Shown here: positions 8,323 to 16,461 of the stretch, in pieces
Layout: each line of letters starts with the position of its first letter
How positions within the stretch are numbered: the stretch's first letter is position 1
Assembly (NCBI RefSeq): GCF_900100925.1
Contig: NZ_FNKO01000002.1
Location: 1,550,001 to 1,614,000 of the forward strand
Origin: Actinopolyspora saharensis
Lineage (GTDB): Bacteria; Actinomycetota; Actinomycetes; Mycobacteriales; Pseudonocardiaceae
Length of the DNA: 64,000 nt
Reading direction: 5' to 3'
The notes under the pieces: model-generated
Told to the model about the DNA's origin: nothing
Seen by the model: the letters and a program-made list of their open reading frames with translations, nothing else
Databases searched by the model: none
Made by a program: the position numbers and the translations under genes

Positions 8323-9211
8323 CGGGGTCCGGCGTGCCGCCGTCCGGCGGTGCGCCGGCCGCGACAGTCGTGGCGGCACGGACGAATGCTGCGACGGCGT
8401 GCGAGCGGGAGTCGCTGGGCCACGCCACGGACAGGGTGCTCGGTTCGAGATCCGTGACAGTTCTGTAGGCGATTCCCGTGCGCGGGTAGCGGTGTGCCAG
8501 CGAGGCGGGCGGGAACAGCACCATGTCGCCCAGTTCGACCAGACTGAAGATCTGGGTGAGGTCGAGGTGGTTGGTCCGGGTCCGGTTCCCCGGACCCGCC
8601 GACGGCCCCTGTTCGGCCGGAGTGCCGTCGGGCAGTGCTCTGCCCGCCAAGTCGGCCAGGCCCAGGGAATCCCTGGCGGCCAGCGGGTCGTCCGCCGGTA
8701 ATGCCACCAGGCGCGGTTCGGTCAGCAGCGGTTCTGCGTCCAGTCCCCGGTCGTCGAAGGGAGTCAGCAGCAGTGCGACGTCCGCACGGCCGTCGAGCAG
8801 CGCCGGTACCTGCTGCCCCAGCCCGCCCATCAGCAGCTCGACCGGCAGCGCCGCGTCGTCCCGTTCGTAAGTGGTGCGAATGCCGGGCAGCAGGCCCGCA
8901 TCGCAGTCGGCCTTGAACGCGACCCGCAGCGTGGGCGTGTCCCCGCCCGCGTTCCGCGCTCGCCGAGCAGCCGCCGTGACCGCGTCGAGTGCGCTGCGTG
9001 CGTCCCGCAGGAATCCTTCCCCCGCTGGGGTCAACGTGACCTGTCGCGTGGTGCGTTCCAGCAGCCGCGCGCCCAGTTGGCGCTCCAGCTCGCGGATCGC
9101 CCGCGAGAGGGGCGGTTGTGCGATGCCGAGTCGGCCGGCGGCACGTCCGAAGTGCAGCTCCTCGGCGACGGCCACGAAGTACCGCAGCTGGCGCACATCC
9201 GGCTCGCCCAT
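8306..9211 (-). CDS. LysR-family transcriptional regulator
   Basis: A 301-residue LysR regulator. The N-terminal winged helix reads DVRQLRYFVAVAEELHFGRA, then AQPPLSRAIRELERQLG, then LLERTTRQVTLTPAG, the standard family signature. The rest is the periplasmic-binding-like effector domain (about 95-295). It is divergent from the NAD(P)-binding oxidoreductase gene, with about 150 bp between the starts, the usual arrangement for a LysR regulator and its target, so control of that gene is likely. A Pro/Gly-rich tail of about 15 residues overlaps the end of the acyltransferase gene. The effector ligand cannot be predicted. Confidence 0.9.
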   Translation of the reverse strand: MGEPDVRQLRYFVAVAEELHFGRAAGRLGIAQPPLSRAIRELERQLGARLLERTTRQVTLTPAGEGFLRDARSALDAVTAAARRARNAGGDTPTLRVAFKADCDAGLLPGIRTTYERDDAALPVELLMGGLGQQVPALLDGRADVALLLTPFDDRGLDAEPLLTEPRLVALPADDPLAARDSLGLADLAGRALPDGTPAEQGPSAGPGNRTRTNHLDLTQIFSLVELGDMVLFPPASLAHRYPRTGIAYRTVTDLEPSTLSVAWPSDSRSHAVAAFVRAATTVAAGAPPDGGTPDPVSPGC

Positions 9212-9359
9212 ACCGACAGGGTATCAATATCGGCCGGATCGGTCCTTCACGCTGCCGAGCCCGCTGGGTTGACTGGGTGCTGCCGCTCGCGCTGCCAGGA
9301 CAGCCCGCGAAGTCGGCTCGTCTCGCATGTACGACAACGACACCCAGCTGGAGAGTCTC

Positions 9360-10241
9360 TTGATCGTTATCACGGCACCCACCAGCCAGATCGGCCGCCA
9401 GGTCCTCGACGGGCTGCTCGCGGCGGACGAGAAGCTACGAGTGGTCGCACGCGACCCGGCACGACTACCGGACCGCGCACGGAACCGCGTCGAGATCGTG
9501 CAGGGTTCGCACGGTGATCCTGCGGTGGTCGACCGGGCGTTCGCGGGGGCCGACACCGTCTTCTGGTTGGCGCCCCCGAACCCGCGGGCGGACAGCGTCG
9601 AGGCGGCCTACCTCGACTTCACGCGGCCCGCGTGCGAGGCGTTCGCCCGCCACGGCGTTCAGCGGGTAGTCGGCATCTCCGCCCTCGGGCGCGGCACGCC
9701 GCAGGCCGAACACGCCGGGCTGGTCACCGCGTCGCTGGCCATGGACGACATGATCGCGAGCAGTGGCGTGCACTACCGCGCACTGACCATGCCCTCGTTC
9801 ATGGACAACATCCTCAATCAGACCGACGTGTTGAACAGCGGTGTGCTCACCTCCCCGATGTCCGGAGAGCGCAGCGCTCCCGTCTGCGCCACGCGGGACA
9901 TCGCCGGGGCGGCCGCCGCGCTGCTGGGCGACGACTCCTGGACCGGCAACGGCAGCGTTCCGGTTCTCGGGCCGGAGGACCTGTCGTTCCGTGACATGGC
10001 AGGGATCATCTCCGAGGTGCTGGCACGCCCGATCGACTTCCAACGGATCAGCGGGGAGACACTCCGGGAAAACCTCAACGGGCACGGCATGTCCGAGGCA
10101 ATGGCTCAGGGCATGGTCGACATGATGCTGGCCAAGAACGACGGTCTGGACAACGCGGAACCGCGCACTCCGGAATCCACCACACCCACGAGTTTCCGCC
10201 AGTGGTGCGAGGAGGTACTGAAGCCCGCCGACACACGCTGA
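9360..10241 (+). CDS. NmrA/QorB-like NAD(P)-binding protein
   Basis: Atypical short-chain dehydrogenase of 293 residues. The TTG at 9360 behind GGAGAG is preferred because it begins the protein as (M)IVITAPTSQIGRQV, the usual family N-terminus. An ATG at 9327 would add 11 residues. The Rossmann motif is TAPTSQIG, a variant of GxTGxxG. The segment RVVARDPARL should bind the NADP phosphate, and the conserved RVVGISALG strand follows. The C-terminal half (FMDNILNQ, FRDMAGIISEVLARPIDF) fits NmrA-like and quinone-oxidoreductase-like proteins. These act as redox sensors or NADPH-dependent quinone reductases; which applies is unclear. The divergent LysR gene probably regulates it. Confidence 0.82.
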   Translation: MIVITAPTSQIGRQVLDGLLAADEKLRVVARDPARLPDRARNRVEIVQGSHGDPAVVDRAFAGADTVFWLAPPNPRADSVEAAYLDFTRPACEAFARHGVQRVVGISALGRGTPQAEHAGLVTASLAMDDMIASSGVHYRALTMPSFMDNILNQTDVLNSGVLTSPMSGERSAPVCATRDIAGAAAALLGDDSWTGNGSVPVLGPEDLSFRDMAGIISEVLARPIDFQRISGETLRENLNGHGMSEAMAQGMVDMMLAKNDGLDNAEPRTPESTTPTSFRQWCEEVLKPADTR

Positions 10242-10378
10242 ATGCGGCAGCAGGCACGCCGAAGCAGGAGTCAGCCAGTCGTGGGCCGACTCCGCAGGTC
10301 GGTGCTGGATATCTTCCGACGATTCCGTCGGCTCCGCATGATTCCTGCCATGAAACCGTGGTGAAGCTGATGCGCGAA

Positions 10379-10421
10379 TTCGGCATGTCGCGCACCGGGA
10401 GTCAGTGCGCGACATGCCGAA
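10379..10421. terminator. Bidirectional terminator with perfect 17-bp stem
   Basis: TTCGGCATGTCGCGCAC (10379-10395) pairs perfectly with 10405-10421 around a 9-base loop. It lies between the convergent oxidoreductase and SGNH lipoprotein genes. The right arm is followed by AAGC and the left arm preceded by CGAA, so there is no long U run on either strand, as is common in actinobacteria. Confidence 0.8.
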
Positions 10422-10452
10422 AGCGGCACTCAGCAGCCAGTGGACGCGGCGG

Positions 10453-11232
10453 TCAGGCCCCGGTTTGGCAACCTTCGAACTTGGAATCGCCGGACCAGCC
10501 CGCGTTGGCCCAGGACTCGGGATTCGCGGCGGTGATCCCGCCGAACTGCTCGGCGAGCTCCCCCAGCAGCCAGTCGGTGAACTGAGCCGCTCCCTGCGGG
10601 CAGGTGTGGATGCCGTCGGACTTGCGGTAAAGTTCGCCGTCGCGCTTCTTCTGGAACTCTTCACCCCACACCTGTGCGCTGTCGAAGACCACGGCCTCGT
10701 CGTCCGAGCCCGCGGCCACCTCCTCAACCAATCGGGTGGTGCGCTCGAGCTCGTCCATGTGGTCCTTGTAGAAGTCATCGGGTTTGATCGGGGGCATCGT
10801 CACGATCGCGAGCTTCGCGCCGGAGTCCGCGACTGTCCTCAGTAGCTTTTCGTACGCCGCGCGCTGCTCCTTTTCGGTCCCCCAGTCGTACGTGGATACC
10901 TGGTAGGTCACCACGTCCGGGTTGTACGAGTCCAGTGCCTTGTTCAGGCGCTGAAATGTTGATTGCGTCAGTTTCTCGCGTCCCGACACGTTGCCGCCGC
11001 CCGCGGCGGCGATGGACTTGAACGGTAGTTCACTGGCCTCGGCGGCGGCGGTGAGCGGTTTCGCCAGCTGCGCTGCCACCGAGTCCCCGACCCACAACAC
11101 CTTGGGCGCCTGCTCGGACGAGGACGTCCCGTCGGCAGCGGACGTGTCGGCTCGGTTGCTCTGCGCACACGCACCGACAGTCGCTAGCAACAGCGCACAC
11201 GTAGCGGTCAGCAGCTTCGTAGCTTTGCTCAT
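10453..11232 (-). CDS. SGNH/GDSL-hydrolase lipoprotein
   Basis: Predicted exported esterase/acyl-hydrolase of 259 residues. The ATG at 11232 is chosen because it begins a signal sequence ending in the lipobox TVGAC; an open frame extends upstream but without coding character. SGNH block I appears as VLWVGDSVA with the nucleophile Ser. A GGGNVSG loop supplies the Gly of block II, and block V is SDGIHTC, providing the Asp and His. Cys in GIHTC and EGCQTG may form a disulfide. Such domains often act with, or are fused to, family 3 acyltransferases; the nearby OafA-type protein lacks one, so a partnership is plausible but unproven. The substrate is unknown. Confidence 0.82.
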   Translation of the reverse strand: MSKATKLLTATCALLLATVGACAQSNRADTSAADGTSSSEQAPKVLWVGDSVAAQLAKPLTAAAEASELPFKSIAAAGGGNVSGREKLTQSTFQRLNKALDSYNPDVVTYQVSTYDWGTEKEQRAAYEKLLRTVADSGAKLAIVTMPPIKPDDFYKDHMDELERTTRLVEEVAAGSDDEAVVFDSAQVWGEEFQKKRDGELYRKSDGIHTCPQGAAQFTDWLLGELAEQFGGITAANPESWANAGWSGDSKFEGCQTGA

Positions 11233-11329
11233 GCAGTCGACGTTCCCGAACCCATGTCCGAATGACATCCATGAAATGTCACCGTCGTGTCGCAGCTGGC
11301 AGCCGGCGGCCGAGACGGCGACAGCTCGT

Positions 11330-11770
11330 GACACCAAGTGTCGAGGTCCGCAGCGGCAGCACGACGCGCTCGACTCGGTCCGGGTGCGGGTGTTCGCGGA
11401 AGCGATCAGCGGCACCAGCAAGGCCACCGACCGGACCGGCTTGCGTGACGCGTTGGATCATCTCCGCCCCGGCGACCTGCTCACCGTCCAAGAGGTCGAC
11501 CGACTGGGAGGCAACCTCCTGGACGGGTTGCTGACGCCGTCCGAGCTGTTCCAGCGCGGCATCAGCGTCAAGGTGCTGGACGGCATCGCCGCCGGCGAGC
11601 ACACCGAACGCTCCCCGACCTTGGAGCTAGCGCTCGCGTTGGCCGAGGCTCGCCGTCGCGACATCTCCCGCAAAGCGAAGAACGGGCTGGACGCCGCGGC
11701 CAAGTGGCTGCTCGACGGGCGCGCTCCCGCAGCCGGGCGCCGACCGAAGTTCCGCCAAGCGACCGCCTAC
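11330..11770 (+). pseudogene. Serine recombinase (resolvase) remnant
   Basis: An open frame here translates to the middle and end of a resolvase catalytic domain. It shows the RQHDAL box, VFAEAISGTS, the LTVQEVDRLGGN helix and the end of the domain at GLDAAAKWL, followed by the start of the hinge (GRRPKF). The first forty or so residues, with the catalytic Ser and the YxRVS motif, are absent, and I find no credible start codon. The C-terminal helix-turn-helix is also missing because the frame runs into the 3' end of the AI-2E transporter gene. It is a broken relic of a mobile element or integron-like insertion. No terminal repeats or target duplication are visible. Confidence 0.78.
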
Positions 11771-12897
11771 TCCGGCCGAGCCACCGACTCCTCCGCTTCC
11801 TCGTCATCCGCTTCGCCTTCCTCCTCCTCGGAGGAACCGGCCAGGGAACGCACGGCTGAGTTGAGCATCGCCATCACCGGAACGGCCAGCAGAGCCCCGA
11901 TGATCCCCCCGGCTATGACGCCGACGCTGATCGCCAGCACCACCGCGAGCGGGTGCAGCCGCACCGCGCGCCCGATCAGCAGCGGCTGGAGCACGTTGCC
12001 CTCCAGCTGCTGCACCCCGAGCACCACGGCCAGCACCAGCAGCGCCGCGATGGGGCCGTTGGCCACCAGCGCGACGAGGATGGCGACGGCGCCGGAGGCC
12101 ACCGCTCCGACGATGGGGATGAACGCGGCCAGGAAGACCAGTGCGGCCAGTGGAACGACCAGCGGGACCCCGATGATCGCGAGCCCGATGCCGATGCCGA
12201 GCGCGTCACCGACCGCGACCAGACCGGTGGCGCGGATGTAGCCGATCAGGGAATCGAAACCGCGCGAGCCGGCCAGATCGATCCGGGGGCGCACCGATTC
12301 CGGCAGCGGGTTTATCAGGAAGAGCCAGATCCTGCGCCCGTCGTGCAGGAAGAAGATCAGCGTGAACAGCATCAGCAGCAGCCCGGTCAGGAAGTTTCCC
12401 ACCGTGGTCGCCGTGGCCAGCGCCCCGCTGGTCAGCTGCTGCTGGTTGTCCTCCAACCAGGTGCCCATCTGGTCGATGTACCTGTTGATCTGCTCCTGCC
12501 CCAGGTGCAGCGGGCCGCTGGACAGCCATTCCCGGATGGTGTTCAGGCTCGCGGTCAGCTGCTGCTGCAGGCGGGGCAGGCCGGCGATGAAGGCGTTGAT
12601 GACGAAGGTCAGCACGCCGCCGACGGCCGCCAGCCCCCCGACGAGCACCACCGCCGTGGCCAACCCTCTGGGCACGCGCATTCGGGTGAGCAGCGACACC
12701 GCCGGAGCGAGCAGGGCGGACAGCAGGAGTGCGATCGCGACGGGGATCAGCACGACGGAAAGCTTGCCCACGATCCACCCGAGGGCGTACAGCATCCCGA
12801 AGATGATCAACATGCGCCAGCCGATGGCGGCGGTCAGGCGGATCGCGGGTGGGACCCGGGCGGCCTCGTCGGAATTCGTGACCTTGGTGGCACTCAC
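11767..12897 (-). CDS. AI-2E-family transporter, paralogue 1
   Basis: Membrane protein of 376 residues in the AI-2 exporter/TqsA superfamily. GTG 12897 is the likeliest start; there is no strong ribosome site. It has about eight membrane helices: a first pair (MLIIFGMLYALGWIVG, VLIPVAIALLLSALL), a soluble amphipathic stretch rich in Gln (about 110-185), then a dense helical C-terminal half. The conserved family segment VQQLEGNVLQPLLIGRAVRLHP is present (only its core is needed for recognition). The C-terminal tail is a run of Glu/Asp. Family members export AI-2, sodium or other small solutes; no substrate can be assigned. A second copy lies at 32855-34009. The stop codon overlaps the resolvase relic. 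Confidence 0.82.
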   Translation of the reverse strand: MSATKVTNSDEAARVPPAIRLTAAIGWRMLIIFGMLYALGWIVGKLSVVLIPVAIALLLSALLAPAVSLLTRMRVPRGLATAVVLVGGLAAVGGVLTFVINAFIAGLPRLQQQLTASLNTIREWLSSGPLHLGQEQINRYIDQMGTWLEDNQQQLTSGALATATTVGNFLTGLLLMLFTLIFFLHDGRRIWLFLINPLPESVRPRIDLAGSRGFDSLIGYIRATGLVAVGDALGIGIGLAIIGVPLVVPLAALVFLAAFIPIVGAVASGAVAILVALVANGPIAALLVLAVVLGVQQLEGNVLQPLLIGRAVRLHPLAVVLAISVGVIAGGIIGALLAVPVMAMLNSAVRSLAGSSEEEEGEADDEEAEESVARPE

Positions 12898-13307
12898 ACC
12901 GCAACCGTATCTGCGTTCCGGGGGCGGTTGGTACGACCAGTCGTGTTCGGACGTACTCGGGGCGCGTTCCCGCTCCGTCCGCGGGCCCGCGCGGAGGTGC
13001 GCCCCCGTCCGCGGGCCCGGGCGGGCGAGAGGACTCCGGAGTGAATGCTCGGAGTGCTGACCCACTCACACGATGTGAGTAACTCGGCGCGGAGTGGATG
13101 CGTTCCCCGGAGTCGTTTTGGAAGAGTGATCCTCGGTAATCCGCTTGGAACACCTCGCTTCCGTGAGGTTCCCACGGTCCGGAGAGAACAGTCCGGAGAA
13201 GAGCCGTGCGGAGCACGATCACGGGCCCGGGTGGCCGGACGGCAGCGTCCGGACTCGCTCGGCGGTGTTCCGGCGGGAACGCTCTCCGAAGGAGGCCGCG
13301 GAGTCCG
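12898..13307. other. 410-bp intergenic region with operator-like palindrome
   Basis: Separates the minus-strand AI-2E gene from the plus-strand secreted protein gene. A duplicated CCGTCCGCGGGCCCG block lies at about 12976-13025. A perfect palindrome, ACTCACA-CGA-TGTGAGT, occupies 13064-13080 and resembles a repressor operator. AAGGAGG at 13289-13295 precedes the next ATG at 13308. No gene is evident. Confidence 0.45.
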
Positions 13308-14378
13308 ATGTCCGTTGACGATCAGTCTTCGGCAGGTAACCGCCAACGGCGGTGGCTGTGCCGTGCGCTGATCGTGGTCGGTGGCACGGTGGCCGGCATA
13401 TCGGCCGCCTGCTTGTTCGGATCCGCCCAGGCCGCCGCTTCCGGAACGGACTCCGTGGAGGACCGCGGAGCGCTCATTCGACTCGACAGCTCCTCCGTCG
13501 CGGAGGAGGAGAACCCCGAAGACGGCCGGCGGACCGATCGTGCCGACGGTCCGTTGCGGAACCTCGCGCGCACGCTGACCGGAAAGGACGGTGGGCAGGA
13601 CCGTTCCGCCACGCGGGAGTCCTCCGCCCCGGACGGTCGGCAACCTGGTCCCGAGGCCGGCACGGACTCCACCGGCGCTTCCGGCGGGCAGCACCGGCAC
13701 AGCAGTGACTCGAAGCGGGAGACCTCCCTGGATCCGGTGCTCGAACCCGTTTCCGAAGGAGTGGAGACGGTGCGGAGCGGAGCCGAGCCGGTGCTGCGGC
13801 CCGTCGGCCACGTCACCGGCACGGTGCTGTCCGGCGCGACCGGCGAGGAATCGGTGACCGGAGCCGTGGAGTCGGGTCTCGGCAGGGTGAACGACTCGCT
13901 GGGGGCGGGTGCGCCGGACAACGTGCCGTCCGCGGACGAGCAAACCCCCGAAGATCGCCCGCACGACGACTCCGAGCGGGCTCCGAGCCCGAACCCGAGC
14001 CTGAGCCCGAACCCGAGCCTGAACACCACTGCGGACCCCCGTCCCGACGCCCCCGAGCTCTCCGAGCGGGAACCGAACCTCGCGAAACGTTCGTTCACCG
14101 CCACGGCTGAGGACCGCGGTGCCGCCGACGCCGACGAGCGCGGTGGACAGGACCACAACTCCCCCCACCCCGGTGAGCTGCCCCCGTTCCCGTCCGGCGG
14201 TTGCGGCTGCGGCCCCGACGCGAGCACGCCGGGCGGCGGCAATTCCCCCGGATTCGGGCTGACCGGGCGGACGCCGGCCCTGCCGACCGACACGCAGGAA
14301 TTCGACTCGCCGAGGATCGCGGGAGTCAACGCTCCCGTGGAGTCCGACGGCCCCCAACCGGGAACCACCCCCGACTGA
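13308..14378 (+). CDS. Secreted acidic low-complexity protein
   Basis: A 356-residue protein that I do not recognise. A cationic N-terminus is followed by a hydrophobic stretch (LIVVGGTVAGISAACLFG) and a probable cleavage after AQAA, so it should be exported. The mature part is poor in aromatic residues and rich in Asp, Glu, Pro, Ser and Gly, with little predicted fold. One amphipathic block (LDPVLEPVSEGVETVRSGAE) is helical and repeated loosely as VLRPVGHVTGTVLSG. A short repeat PSPNPSLSPNPSLN follows. Near the C-terminus a Gly/Cys motif (GGCGCGP) supplies the only cysteines outside the signal region. It lies directly before a second secreted acidic protein on the same strand. A cell-surface or spore-surface role is a guess. 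Confidence 0.72.
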   Translation: MSVDDQSSAGNRQRRWLCRALIVVGGTVAGISAACLFGSAQAAASGTDSVEDRGALIRLDSSSVAEEENPEDGRRTDRADGPLRNLARTLTGKDGGQDRSATRESSAPDGRQPGPEAGTDSTGASGGQHRHSSDSKRETSLDPVLEPVSEGVETVRSGAEPVLRPVGHVTGTVLSGATGEESVTGAVESGLGRVNDSLGAGAPDNVPSADEQTPEDRPHDDSERAPSPNPSLSPNPSLNTTADPRPDAPELSEREPNLAKRSFTATAEDRGAADADERGGQDHNSPHPGELPPFPSGGCGCGPDASTPGGGNSPGFGLTGRTPALPTDTQEFDSPRIAGVNAPVESDGPQPGTTPD

Positions 14379-14611
14379 CCCCCTTCCGGCCGCCGAGGCG
14401 ACGCGTCCACACGCGGTTCGTCCCCGGACGGGACATCCCGAGCCTTCCGGAGCGACGCACGCGTACGCCCGCGGCACGACCGAAGCCCGGAAAAGTCCGA
14501 CAGCGGCTCGAGCACCGCGAGTGCTCCCCCAGTTGTTCACGCGATTTCAGCAGCAGACTTGCGTATCAGGACTCATTCCTGACGCGGGAGAAAAGTCCGA
14601 AGGAGAGTTTC

Positions 14612-16141
14612 ATGCAGACTTGGGCCAGGCGAGGCGTGCAGGCAGCACTGGTCACCGGCGGAATGCTCGCGGCCGGTACCGGTGTCGCGTCGGCCTCGGG
14701 AGAGTGCCCCGATCGTCCGAACTCCCCGTTCGACGAGCCACTGACCCCGGCCGAGGCCTCGGGTGACGGCACCCCCAGCCGAAGTGGACTGTGCTTCGCG
14801 GGCGAGCTGTTCCCCGATCAGGAAGAAACGCGGATCCTGCCCGCGCTGGGGAGCGAGCGGGAGTTCGACACCAGAATGTCCGAGGCGGACACCCTGGTCG
14901 GCACCATCGCCCCGATCACCGACGAGCCCGTCGAGGCAGACAGCGAGCGGACGCTGCGGATCCCGCACATCACGGAGGAGCGGGCTGCCGACCCCGCGGC
15001 CGCGACCGAGCGGCAGTGGATCCCGCCCCAGGACCTTCCGCAGCCGCACCGCCCGAACGAGGCTCCCGCCCCGGGACCGGCCCCCGCGGCAGCGGACTCC
15101 CCCGAGGCGACGTCCGCGCCCCACCTCACCCGCGGGCACGTGTCCACGGGCAAGCAGCCCAGGGGGAGGTCCCGCGGCAGGCACGCGGCGCACTCAAGAG
15201 AGCCGAAACCGGCCGAGGGGTTCCACCGCTCGCTGAGCTGGTCGGGTCCCCTCGGAAGCGTCTCCGAGGGCGCGCCCTCCGGCGAGGTGGAGAACGTCGA
15301 CGGCGCCGAGCAGCGCGGTTCCGCCCTGGTGGTTCCGAGCACCGACCCCGCGAAGTCCCCCGGGCTCGCGGAGAACTCGGGAGGGCTCCTGTCGCTGTGG
15401 CGGCAGGCCAACTCGGAGGGGATGCTGGCCACAAGCGCGGTCGACCTGACCAGCGTGGGCTTCGAAACCGGCCCGGACCTGCGCACCGTTCCGGACGAGG
15501 TCTTCCGCGCGGCGCTGTCCTCCCGGAGCGACCGGCGGGCCGGTGCGGCCGGGGATTCCGCACCGCTCGAACTGCCCGGCGAGGTGCACCAGCGGGTGGA
15601 GGAGGTCCCGGCCGAGGTCGACCCGGAGCTGCTGTTCTCCGAACTCCCCGAGCAGTCCGCTGCCGAACCCGCCGGGGTCCCGGATACCGGGAACACCTTG
15701 CCCGGATTCGACGAGCTCAACACCCTGGGAGGAAATTCTGCGGCGGGCGAGCTCTCCAGGGTCGCCAGGGCCCTGAACGTCGAGGCTCCCGCCGACGAGC
15801 TGAGCGAGAACGACGCGGGGGAGGAAGTCCGGTTCTCCACCGCTCCCGAGCTCTCCCCGGCGACGGCGCTGCCGGTCGACGAGCTGGCCGCTGCCATGCC
15901 GGAGCGCAAACTGGTGGCCTCCAACCCGTTCCGGGAGACCACGACCACGCGGAACTCGGACGAGGACGCGCAGCGGGGTGCGAACGGGGGCATGGCACTT
16001 CCCGTGCTGGGGAAGGCGCTGAGCTTCCGAGCCGCCGAGGGCGTGACCATGCCGCTGCCCGCGCTCGATGCCAACGGCACGCCGAAGTTCGGCGCGCCGG
16101 ACACCGCGGCGGTGCCGCGGGGTGCCTACGTCCGGGCCTGA
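14612..16141 (+). CDS. Large secreted acidic protein of unknown function
   Basis: A 509-residue exported protein with an excellent ribosome site (AAGGAGAG, 14600-14607). The signal peptide (MQTWARRGVQAALVTGGMLA) ends in AGTGVASASG. The start of the mature chain has two Cys (GECPDRP, GLCFAG). The N-terminus resembles a family of actinomycete secreted proteins that I recall from Pseudonocardiales, but I cannot name a function. The body is acidic and Pro/Ala/Glu-rich, with a basic patch of Arg and His around residues 180-200. A C-terminal region then reads VLGKALSFRAAEGVTMPLPALDANG. No catalytic motif is visible. It follows the other secreted protein by about 230 bp and ends before a strong terminator, so the two may be coexpressed. 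Confidence 0.75.
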   Translation: MQTWARRGVQAALVTGGMLAAGTGVASASGECPDRPNSPFDEPLTPAEASGDGTPSRSGLCFAGELFPDQEETRILPALGSEREFDTRMSEADTLVGTIAPITDEPVEADSERTLRIPHITEERAADPAAATERQWIPPQDLPQPHRPNEAPAPGPAPAAADSPEATSAPHLTRGHVSTGKQPRGRSRGRHAAHSREPKPAEGFHRSLSWSGPLGSVSEGAPSGEVENVDGAEQRGSALVVPSTDPAKSPGLAENSGGLLSLWRQANSEGMLATSAVDLTSVGFETGPDLRTVPDEVFRAALSSRSDRRAGAAGDSAPLELPGEVHQRVEEVPAEVDPELLFSELPEQSAAEPAGVPDTGNTLPGFDELNTLGGNSAAGELSRVARALNVEAPADELSENDAGEEVRFSTAPELSPATALPVDELAAAMPERKLVASNPFRETTTTRNSDEDAQRGANGGMALPVLGKALSFRAAEGVTMPLPALDANGTPKFGAPDTAAVPRGAYVRA

Positions 16142-16220
16142 CCACACCGGACGTACGCACCCGCCCCGCGCGGCGGTGACCGTTTCGGCGATTGTCGGTC
16201 ACCGCTTGCCGCGGGGTGCA

Positions 16221-16257
16221 GGCCCGGGGAGCAGTTCGCTGCTCCCCGGGCCTTTTT
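16221..16257 (+). terminator. Strong intrinsic terminator
   Basis: A perfect 14-bp GC-rich stem (16221-16234 with 16239-16252) closed by a TTCG tetraloop and followed at once by five T (16253-16257). It ends transcription of the secreted-protein gene at 14612-16141. It is the clearest rho-independent terminator in the window. The rest of 16142-16461 holds nothing I can identify. Confidence 0.93.
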
Positions 16258-16461
16258 CGTGGCCAGTCCGGTGTGGTTCGTGCGACCGGTGCGAGTTGCT
16301 CGGTGGGATGAGCGGTTGGCACCGGTCGATCGGTCGGAGGCCCCGGCAACTTCGGGACGCGGTGGGCACGCCGCGCACGAACCGTCCCCACCGCGTGCCC
16401 CCGCTGGTGGTTGCGGTGCGCCGGGCCGGAGCGCTCAGCGACTCAGCCGGGCGAGAGCCGG

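Noticed and set aside
12976-13025. Duplicated CCGTCCGCGGGCCCG as a regulatory repeat
   Set aside because: Only two imperfect copies in a GC-rich stretch; chance or slippage is a sufficient explanation.
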